Origin: Pleurotus ostreatus/Saccharomyces cerevisiae fusant
Taxonomy: Eukaryota > Opisthokonta
Length of the DNA stretch: 16,977 nt
NCBI GenBank assembly: GCA_024196135.1
Contig: JAMQCK010000728.1
Span: 1-16,977, forward strand
Reading direction: 5' to 3'
Shown here: piece after piece, positions 9,048 through 16,977 of the stretch
Numbering within the stretch: position 1 is the first letter of the stretch
Layout: each line of letters starts with the position of its first letter
Made by a program: the position numbers and the translations under genes
The notes under the pieces: model-generated
What the model saw: only the letters and a program-made list of their open reading frames with translations
Databases searched by the model: none
What the model was told of the DNA's origin: nothing

Positions 9048-9721
9048 TCAGGGCTGCTTCACTGCGTGAAAGGAAACGCGTTCATGCAGCAATCATAGAA
9101 GAAGATAGCGCCAACTCACCTGCAAAGTCTGGACAGAGGGGAGGGGCGGGGGGTTCAGTAATTTCAGTTTCACTCGAATTATAAGTAGTCAGGTGCTGAC
9201 GCGCATCTAACGGAGAAGGTGGAGCTTGCGACGTTTATTGCAGGCTGGCCTATCAGACTAGGCGTTTAGCAAGAATAGACGGGACTTCGCCATAGACAAG
9301 GGGCGACTGCGGAGAGGCCTACGCTGAGAAAAGCTATTCAACCCCATACCTCGTGCCCAGGCTTGTATACATAAGCGTAGCGTACGCTAGTTTCCAACTT
9401 GCGAACAGAAGCATGGCCGCTGTCAAGCGTGGTCCTACTACTGTATGCGCTAGTGCCGTGTCGTCCTTGTCGTCTCGCGTGCGCTCTTTCCATGTTTCGA
9501 ATAAGGTACAAGATGCATGAGATTTTTGAAAGGGGGGCCTGTCATTTACAAGGGCTGCCTCGCGATGAAAGTATCGATCCAAGTCGAAAATGTGAGTCGA
9601 AGACTCGAAGTTCCCTTCACGGCATTTGCCGACTCTTTTGTGGCGTTGAGTGGCGCCTTGGCGGCGACGGAGCTGGCTTGAAGTCGAACAGTACGCTGAA
9701 CAAGCCCTCAATGTCCTTGTC
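9048..9721. promoter_or_regulatory. Divergent intergenic region (P450 / LysM gene)
   Basis: For the minus-strand P450, a TATA-like TATAAT lies at 9183-9178, and a likely 5'-UTR intron spans 9119-9062 (GTGAGT donor, CACGCAG acceptor, 58 bp). Both support the ATG at 9047. On the plus strand, stop codons close the LysM frame at 9647, so an upstream non-coding or coding first exon may exist in 9400-9720. I could not place it. A short frame starting ATG at 9565 ends at 9681 and shows no known motif. Confidence 0.4.
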
Positions 9722-11046
9722 ATGCCAGGCGGCGCCGATGACTTAGCCGCAGATCCCACATTCAATCCTTTTGCCGACGCTCTCGACGAGGAAACACAGG
9801 GGCATCCATCTCCGCTGCACTATGCGTCCCTTCTCGACAAGGATGATGGCTGTAGTCCAGGAACAGAGGGGAACGGGCACGCTCAGCATAGACGAGCTGC
9901 GACGGACGTCCCTGCGCTTATCACGAGCTCCAGCCATCCTCTCCATACGGCCGACCTTTCGAACGAGAACATCACTCGACCGACGCTCGGCAAGGCATTG
10001 AGTGACCTGGAGCCTGACGCTGGATTGGGCACCCCTTCACGGGAGGAAGCTGAGGTGGATGCGAACGAGAAGCTAGTTTTGGTGCATGAAGTGCGTGTGC
10101 GCGCCTGCGGAAGGGGGTACCTGCTTACCGCGTCTAATAGGTGCAGCCGAAGGATTCCCTCGCATCAGTATCCATAAAGTACGGAATCGCTATGAACGAT
10201 CTTCGACGCGCCAACTCGATGTGGGCGAACGATTCAATCCATCTGCGAAAAGTGCTGTACATTCCCATCGACAAGGCGTCCCGCCTACCGAAGCCGTCCG
10301 TCACTCCGTTGGACGATAATCCATCGCGCTCCAATCCCGAGCTTTCTATCACGCCGGCGGATGGACTCATCCCGGACATCCCAGGGCACGCCACCCTCAG
10401 ACGAATACCAACATCCCGCCTTTCCTACTTCCCTTCTCAGTCGCCGTCTTCACTTTCCCCTCGTACATCTCTGGACTCCTCCTTCCCGGGACCTTTGCAG
10501 CGACACGCCCGCTCTTCAACCACCCCCGCATCTACCTCTTCATCTCCACCTACCATGGCGTCACTTCTCAATGCATTCCCTATTCGTCTGTCCTTCGAAA
10601 GCACGACCAGTGCGTCGACAACGGATAGCGAGGAGCACGTCGAGCTTACCGACGTCAAACGCTCACATCGAAAGAAATCATCTTCGACCTTGCGTTACAA
10701 CGACCGCGCTCGCCCCGTCGATGCGCCTCGACCCAGCAACGGTCATGCCCTACCACCAGAGCGCGTCCCTGCCACTGCACCTGCATCGACACCCGCTCTC
10801 CTCGTCGGCTCCCCGGGCCGGAGGGTCCGCACCTCGCAGATGGAGCCAGAGCCAGGAATGATGGTGCCACCGCCGGCGTCGCGTCACCGAGGGAGTGCGA
10901 TGGACGCTGGGATGGACAGAAGAGCCACAAACGGGACCGTGGATGGCTCTGGGCCCAACAAGATACGGAAGTCGCTCTGGGATGTGTTCGGCACAGATGA
11001 TTCGGATGCTACACGCAGCGAGACGGACTTGGAGGACGTGCTTTGA
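9722..11046 (+). CDS. Intracellular LysM-domain (LYSMD1/2-like) protein, two exons
   Basis: Exons 9722-10090 and 10141-11046 join in frame through a 50 bp intron (GTGCGT...TAATAG), giving 424 residues. A single LysM module spans about 121-167: DSLASVSIKYGI, LRRANSMWANDSIHLRKVLY and IPID. This matches the eukaryotic LYSMD1/2 pattern, in which the module reads as a GDTLQGIALKYG-type start, an RANKLW core and a final LYIP. There is no signal peptide or membrane segment, unlike secreted fungal LysM effectors, so a cytoplasmic protein is inferred. The N-terminus has NPFADALDEE; the region 170-420 is Ser/Pro-rich and probably disordered; the C-terminus is acidic (SETDLEDVL). The module probably binds GlcNAc-type glycans or partner proteins, but its role is unknown. 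The start at 9722 is the first ATG in frame; an extra upstream exon cannot be excluded. Confidence 0.8.
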
Positions 11047-11387
11047 GGATCTATACACTTCCGTCCATCGGCGGTCTGTATACTATTGTAATCTGTGCGT
11101 GTTCGCCGTCATCTTGTGCGACTCGGGATTGACGAACACTTGTACAGATCCGGTATTTATCTAGCACAATGCATAGACGATTCACATATTGCATGTCTAC
11201 GAGCGAGTTCTACGTGCTCTTAGAAGCCTCCCTCGCATGTCCGAACGGCTGCTCTGGAATAAACATCCGACTCGGGGTTGTCAGCCAGCCCCACCCACTC
11301 GCCGCCGACTCGGCATTTTCAGTAAAGGGGGAACTTTCACGGTTGTTATAAGGCGCTGCTTCTACTGCACATCACCACCTTCCCGCT
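11047..11387. promoter_or_regulatory. Spacer and promoter of the dehydrogenase gene
   Basis: These 341 bp follow the LysM gene stop and precede the ATG at 11388. A TATA-like TATAAG occurs at 11347-11352, about 36 bp before the ATG, so the leader would be short. No other feature is evident. Confidence 0.4.
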
Positions 11388-12918
11388 ATGTCGCTTCCTA
11401 CCACTCAGAAGCAGTACGTCTTCCCCGATGTAGGTTCTCATGCGTCCCATTGCGATCCCGCCGTTCTCAGCACTTCTTAGTTCAACGGCTTCCGCAACCT
11501 CACCTTGCGGGATGCTCCTGTCGTCGCCCCGGTGCGCGACGAAGTCCTCGTTCGGGTGCATGCCGTGTCCTTGAATGTAAGTATTATCGATGCGAAGCTT
11601 TGGGAGGTTGTCGTTTGAATAGGGGGTGATGCTAAATCTACCCACTTAGTACCGCGACATCCTGGTTTCCAACGGCACATATCCTCGCCCTGTGTACGTT
11701 CTGATCTCTTCTTCTCGATCTCTGACAGCTCACGCCTCTACAGCAAGAGCACCCCTCTAGTCCCCTGCGCCGACATGGCAGGCGAAGTCGTCGCTGTCGG
11801 GCCCGAAGCAGGCAGCTGGAAAGCGGGCGACCGCGTCATTGCTTCTCCGACCCCTTCCTTCACGGCTGGCACATTCCGCGATGCGGCTCCCGTAACAGAC
11901 TATGGCGCGGCGCAGGAGGGAGTCTTGACCGAGTACAAGATCGCTCCAGCGCATGTGAGCCTCTTCCTTGTTGGGATGGCGTTAGATGGCTAATGCGTTC
12001 GATAGTCTTTGGTTGCCATCCCGGAACATCTATCCTATGAGGAGGCTTCCACGCTGCCGTAAGTGGTGCTCGTCCTATCTCTCTTTGCTTAGCTGACCCA
12101 AATTCCACAGGGCTGCGCCCCTCACGTCGTATAACGCCCTCTTTAGCGGCTTGGAGCCGCTCAAGCCTGGCGACTTCGTGCTGACTTTGGGTACAGGCGG
12201 TGTATCCATGTAAGTCGAGCAACTCCGCGCATCATACCCTGCTTACCTCCTTTTGACATCCAGCTCCGCGGCCCAGCTCGCCCTCGCTGCCGGAGCCAAG
12301 GTCATCCTCACGTCTTCATCCGAGAAGAAGCTGGAGATCGCCAGGAAGCTGGGCGTGCAGTACACGATCAACTACAAGGAGACGCCGGAGTGGCACGAAG
12401 AGGTGCTGAAGATCACTGGTGGGCGTGGTGTTGACCATGTTATCGAGGTACGCGGCAGCTCAAGGTTGTTTCTCTGCATGCGAACTCATGCGCGATATAG
12501 GTCGGCGGCATGGGCACATTGCTCTCGTCCATCAAGTCGTCCGCAATTGGTGCGAAGATTCACCTCATTGGTTTTTTGGCCGAGGTGAGCAACGAAGCGC
12601 ATTTCTGACTGTTACGGAAACTGACGCGATGCTATAGGGCCAACTCAGCTCTGAGGTGCTCTTCGAGACGATCGTCAAGACGTTGACCCTCAGGGGTATA
12701 CTTATTGGGTCCATTGCTCAGTCAGTGTTATTCCTCATATATCCATCGCACTTACTGACCCTACGTCCTGCAGACTGCGCGAAATGATGCGCATCGTTGA
12801 GTCGGCGAAGATCAAGCCGGTCGTAGACAAGGTCTTCACCTTCGATAAGGCGGTGGAGGCGTTCGAGCATCTGGAGAAGCACTTGTTCATGGGCAAGGTC
12901 GTTGTGCGGGTCTCCTAA
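11388..12918 (+). CDS. Medium-chain NAD(P)-dependent dehydrogenase/reductase, ten exons
   Basis: Oxidoreductase of the medium-chain dehydrogenase/reductase superfamily. Exons: 11388-11429, 11481-11576, 11650-11693, 11744-11954, 12006-12058, 12111-12209, 12264-12447, 12501-12584, 12638-12720, 12774-12918, giving 346 residues with every junction in frame and introns of 50-73 bp. The N-terminal GroES-like domain has VRVHAVSLNYRDILVSNGTY and PCADMAGEVVAVG. The Rossmann domain carries GTGGVS at 176-181, followed by AAQLALAAGAKVILTSSSEK. The structural-zinc CxxCxxC motif and the usual catalytic zinc ligands are not visible, so it is nearer the quinone-oxidoreductase/YogA-like zinc-free group than classical ADH. 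Substrate is unknown; NADPH versus NADH cannot be decided. It is convergent with the lipid-transfer gene. Confidence 0.92.
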
Positions 12919-12976
12919 TCTATAGTGACTTCTGTGCGGACATCCCCGCCATAGCGGCCGCTGTAAGAAGTTGTAC

Positions 12977-12982
12977 AATAAA
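12977..12982 (+). terminator. Polyadenylation signal AATAAA
   Basis: AATAAA lies 58 bp past the stop of the dehydrogenase gene, a typical spacing for a poly(A) signal. The convergent lipid-transfer gene stops at 13101, so the two 3' ends lie within 182 bp. Confidence 0.5.
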
Positions 12983-13100
12983 CCCACAAATTCAAACCTC
13001 AGTTCAGTCCCATGGACGCTCGCATTCCTCTGCAGAGGAAAAATGATGCGCTTTACACAGTGGATTCCGCGGTTAGATCCATACATTCGTAATAGTCCAT

Positions 13101-13934
13101 TTACAAGCCCTTCGAGTGACCACCCTTGGCGTAGAACTCCTCCATTCTCTTCACGATCGCGTCAAGCGCGGCGAGCCACTTGTCGAGCTCAGCATCGACC
13201 TTCTCTTGAGACGCCGGCTCGCCACCCTCGGGATCCGCAGCGAGCTTCGCGTAGAAGTCCTTGCGGTACGGGCAGGCCTTCATCGCCACCTACAGACGCA
13301 TTAGCATGAAGTCGTCTGCTCGAAGAGGAGGTAACACGCACCGAGAAGACACCCTTGACGACAAAGTTGTGGTACTGCTTGAGCGAGTTCTCGTAGCCCT
13401 TGGTGAAGGCGGGCGCGAGCTCCTGCGTCTTGTCGCCCTGCGCGTTCTGGAGGGACTTGCAGGTGAAGGAGAGGCCGCGGAGGAGCCACATCAGGCCCTC
13501 GGTCGCGACGCGCTTCTTCTCACCCTTCTCATTCTCGACGAGCTGCTCGAGGGTGCCGGATTGGGCGGGGTGCGCGTCGTAGCGGGTGCGCACTTTCTGC
13601 GAGGAGGAAAGATCGTGTGAGGTGGTGCTATGGCAAGGTTGCTGAGTGCGCTTACAGTGATGTTACCCCGTAGGTCAGACTGGACTACGGCAAACGCGGT
13701 GGATCCAAGGAGATCTGGGGGAAAACGTGGGGGGATGAGGATGGGGTCGTGGTGCGATCATCGGCCACGTACCGAACAGACCAACCAAGCCCTCGCAAGC
13801 CTCCAAGAACTGGAGGGTATCGACGCCAGCGTCGGTCACGGGCACATCGGCAAAGGACTGCGAGTCACTTGTCAATCTAGGGTACGCGAACGCGGGGTAC
13901 GACGCACCTTCACGCGCTCAAGGTATGGTGCCAT
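13101..13934 (-). CDS. Glycolipid transfer protein (GLTP), five exons
   Basis: Cytosolic carrier that moves glycosphingolipids between membranes. Exons on the minus strand: 13934-13908, 13857-13773, 13714-13656, 13596-13342, 13289-13101, giving 204 residues (human GLTP is 209), with introns of 50-59 bp. The headgroup-binding residues are present with the right spacing: D51, N55 and K58 in SDLRGNITKVRTRY (human D48, N52, K55), W94 in GLMWLLRGL (human W96) and H133 in LKQYHNFVVKG (human H140). These are split over exons 3 and 4 and read through correctly, which supports the splice model. It is divergent from the sulfoxide reductase gene with 449 bp between starts. The lipid preferred (glucosylceramide is usual in fungi) is an inference. 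Confidence 0.93.
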
Positions 13935-14383
13935 CTCGTCAGGATTTCGTTACAGAAGTATACCTGCGTTGCTGTTCAGTTGCGGTAGATAGACACCAGC
14001 TCAGTAGACGTACAAGAATGAACAAGTAAGGACCAGGAAAACAAGATGGATGTTCGATCGATGGTGAGGGGAAGGACGAGCGCGACGCGCAGCGACGGGC
14101 GCATGGTCGGATTATGTGGCGTTATTGGGGCCCCTGTCCGCAACGTTGCCTTCGCCCGTGATGAACCCAACGAGTTATGCTTGCTCACCCAGTGCACCCT
14201 TCTCTTCGTCCGCAAGCTCATCTACGACGACTCGATGGCTACGACAGCGTCCAGGACGTCCACAGTAGTATTGGGTCGGACCGATCGTCCGGATAGCCTC
14301 CGAATGCCAGTCGAATTTGCCATCTTTCGCGCGAATGACGAGCTCGGAGGGGGATCGTCCCCTGCTCACTCTCGACGCCCATC
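13935..14383. promoter_or_regulatory. Divergent promoter region (GLTP / methionine sulfoxide reductase)
   Basis: A 449 bp interval between two divergent starts. Short open frames occur on both strands but none has a recognisable motif or convincing splice context. No clear TATA box was seen. Promoter role is assigned from position. Confidence 0.4.
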
Positions 14384-15219
14384 ATGCCTCACGCAGACTC
14401 TTCCTTAGTGCCGGAAAGGTGCGAGTCAGACACGAACTCAGGTCCCCCTTCTTACCCCACCTTAAAAGCATCACGACGAAGGCTGAATTTTGGGATCATG
14501 TCCATGATCAATTATCTGCTTTGTTAGACGGTCAACGATCCTGGGTATGACTCTTCCGCGCGGTCTCAACGACGCATTCTTGACGTCTCACAGATCACGA
14601 ACCTCGCCAACGCCTCATCGTTGATCTTCAACTCCCTTGCCGCATTCCCAGCACACTTTGGGACGGAGCCCACAAAGGCCGTCAACTGGTGTGGTAAGTC
14701 AGGTCGGCTTCGATCATCTCCGCCTCCCCTCTGACTGCTGCTCCACTCTTCGTTGCTCCTACGGCAGGCTTTTACCTCGATGGCCCGCTCTTCCCCGCGC
14801 CACGGTTCACCTCCGCGCGCGGCGAACCTCAGAAAGACGCGCTACTGCTAGGCCCCTTCTGCGGGAAGCCCGCGTGCCAGTTCATAAACGTGACCCCGGG
14901 AAAGGCCCGTGGTGTGTGTGCGGACGCGTTCCTCAAGCGTGAAACCGTCCTTGTGCCCGATGTGGATGCATACCCGGGGCATATTGGTGCGTCGACGGAC
15001 TGGGGAATTTGTTGATGTCGCTCACAGTTTGCTGATTTAGCATGCGATGGTGATACTAAGAGCGAGATTGTGTGCGCCCTCGTATTGCGCCGTCCAGAAG
15101 GCGATGTGCCCCTTGGAGTCTTGGACCTTGACTGCCTTGCGGTCGGCGGTTTCAACGACGAAGATAGGGCAGGCCTCGAGAGGATAGCGCACCTCATCGT
15201 TGACGCATGCGACTGGTAG
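14384..15219 (+). CDS. Free methionine-(R)-sulfoxide reductase (fRMsr, GAF fold), five exons
   Basis: Reduces free L-methionine-(R)-sulfoxide to methionine with thioredoxin, protecting against oxidative damage; homologue of yeast YKL069W. Exons: 14384-14418, 14469-14544, 14594-14693, 14768-14986, 15041-15219, giving 202 residues with all junctions in frame. Diagnostic stretches are VNWCGFYL, LLLGPFCGKPACQ, RGVCADAF, VLVPDVDAYPGHIACDG and LGVLDLDC. The three conserved cysteines are C107, C121 and C145; the 24-residue spacing between the last two equals that in yeast. The first spacing is four residues longer (14 rather than 10), from an insert before RGVC. The protein is cytosolic with no targeting signal. 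The start is the first ATG before a good donor; the preceding exon part is only 11 codons. Confidence 0.92.
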
Positions 15220-16977
15220 CAGTCTTTGCTGAGAAGTCTTCGTAGCACGCTCCACGCGGCGTTTGCCCTCCGGGTGCGGTTGTACGACATTGTTGAATGC
15301 ACAACTACAGCATCGATTGACCTGTATCACGCCCCCCTTGCTCCTCAGCACATGGGCTCTCCCAGGACCTGTCAAGATGACCGCTGCTGTGAGTACAAGC
15401 TTTCGGTTTCGGTGTCTTCATACCTCATGTACGTCTCCCTCTTCACGCCAACGCCTGACCCACTCACTATTTCTCAGCACCTGACGCTCACTGGAAGAGC
15501 TGGCGCGTAACGCTAGTCGCCAACTGATCGTCTTGGACCATGAGTTCTGGACGGTGTCTTGACAATTTCCGGGATACGCGGTGCGCATGAGATGGGAGCG
15601 GAGGATTTCCGTGGCTAAACTGTGCCTACCCTCTGCCCTTCGACCCCGACGTTCATCGGGCCTGTCTCACCGTCGACTTACGCCTTGGACCGCACGATTC
15701 CTGCGTTGTCAGAAACTTCCAGGCTATGACCCTGTCCATGCGGCTCGTACTGTGTATTTCTCGGATCCTTCATTCCACGTATCATTTTCTGTCTTTCTTC
15801 GCGAAGCGATCGGCCTACGCGGGCTGACAGCAGCCCTCCACGCGCTCCCTTTGACATCGGTGGTTCGCCACGCCTTCTCGCCGCGCAGGCGCCCTCGTTA
15901 AGCGCCCTCGATCCACGCGCTACGCCCACAACTCTTGTACTAACGACGCCTACGGCCCGCTAGCTCCACGACGAGCGCACAGCCCCTGTGCTACTTGTCT
16001 TCTTTCTAGGTGTACACAAGCGCGCGAACTCTGACTGCGGCGTAGGTACTGACTGCCCCCGACTACGGGCATGCCACTACTTGTCCCCGATACGATGATT
16101 TGCCCGATGAGGCTCCCGATGCAAGTGATAGCTGTCCCTTTGGACGACAGCTGCCGCAAAACCTCCCCGATCTTTGTTGGCGCCGAGTTCGACGCGTTCT
16201 ATGTCCTCCGTTGCCCAGGATATCCGACGAGGACGTACGCCCTTTACCGCGTTCTCGCGGAGAATGTACGCGGCGCCACCGAAGTGCGATGAGTTCGGGA
16301 CTGACTAGCATGCCTAGCAACTTCCATTGCCGCCGGTAAGCCATCCTTCCTATCAGAGAAGCACTGACCGGACCTTTTGCCGCCAGGACGTGCCCCTTGG
16401 ACCCTTGGCGTTGTGCACTGGGTTTACCATATGCGTACGCCGTGTTAATCGCTCGCGGCTGCCACTCGCACGTGTTTCCGATCCTCCTGAGAATGCGAGC
16501 TCGATACTATGGCGCGAGCATTACATTACTCGCACGCAGGTCCAGGTCGTATGCCGTCAAAACACAATAGACTGGTACGTTGTCGCCTCGCGAATCCCTG
16601 CGCACTGTAGCCCACACATCTATCGAGCAGCCAGGCTTCGATGCCGCAATCCTGATAGGATTAGATGGGCAAGCAGACTGAACAGACCCGCGTGACTCAC
16701 GCTGCCGTCGCACGCTAGCGCGTCCACCTTCGCGACATCGAAGCATCGCACCCCTTGGCGTGCCCCGAATCTCATCAGTCACCCATCGCCTGCCTTGCAG
16801 AGCTGAATGCGGCAGGACTGAATGGCCACCCACCCAACCACGTCCCGTCCACCCGCGCTCGAATCCCGCCTGTCCTTCATCGATATCCTCGGGTCCGTCG
16901 TCCTCGCTGCAAGGGCCCGCAGCGCGGTCCGGTGGCACCAGACGGAGGGTCACAGGCACCTCCCCTTCCCCGGTCTA
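15220..16977. other. Gene-poor 1.76 kb tail with possible decayed gene remnants
   Basis: No reading frame here has a domain I recognise, and frames overlap on both strands as expected of GC-rich non-coding DNA. Some intron-like units are present on the plus strand. One at 16339-16386 begins GTAAGC, has a CTGAC branch-like site and ends GCCAG. Another at 15390-15480 runs GTGAGT to CTCAG. These hint at an unrecognised or degenerate spliced gene, but exons between them do not join into a convincing protein. No tRNA, repeat array or transposon ends were seen. Confidence 0.35.

Noticed and set aside
15351..15510. Short spliced peptide starting MGSPRTCQDDRC
   Set aside because: Joining through GTGAGT...CTCAG gives fewer than 30 residues with no homology I recognise; it is likely chance.
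16507..16959. 150-residue minus-strand open frame at the right end
   Set aside because: Gly/Arg-rich with no motif, matched by open frames on the opposite strand; typical of GC-rich non-coding DNA.

Overview
The window is nuclear DNA of a filamentous basidiomycete, most likely an Agaricomycete. Nearly every gene is cut by many 47-90 bp introns with GTNNGT donors and YAG acceptors. The proteins (a large single-exon F-box protein, a multi-exon P450, an LYSMD-type LysM protein, an Rkm4-type SET enzyme) are typical of mushroom-forming fungi. Gene boundaries below come from hand splicing, checked by reading frame and by protein-family continuity.

Layout from left to right: histone H3 (minus, 608 to 12, four exons); a divergent Rkm4-like ribosomal-protein lysine methyltransferase (plus, 861-2977, nine exons); an F-box protein (plus, 3275-4816); a cytochrome P450 locus on the minus strand (9047 to 4881) that is broken; an intracellular LysM-domain protein (plus, 9722-11046); a medium-chain dehydrogenase/reductase (plus, 11388-12918, ten exons); a convergent glycolipid transfer protein (minus, 13934 to 13101, five exons); and a divergent free methionine-(R)-sulfoxide reductase with a GAF fold (plus, 14384-15219, five exons). 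The last 1.75 kb (15220-16977) holds no gene I can call. It does contain intron-like signals that may be remains of one.

The most notable structure is in the P450 locus. A 2,062 bp element (6199-8260) with perfect 18 bp terminal inverted repeats, flanked by a TA dinucleotide on each side, sits inside a P450 exon. Removing the element and one TA rejoins the exon in frame across a conserved P450 stretch, so the insertion point can be placed to the base. The element shows no transposase I recognise. It carries AT-rich subterminal regions that share sequence blocks, and a GC-rich interior with exon-like pieces, so it looks like a non-autonomous DNA transposon, perhaps with captured gene sequence. 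The same P450 also lacks the segment that should encode its I-helix oxygen-binding motif and changes frame there. It therefore appears to be a pseudogene twice over.

The other genes are housekeeping or regulatory (chromatin, ribosome modification, protein turnover, lipid transfer, oxidative-damage repair). They form no evident pathway or biosynthetic cluster.
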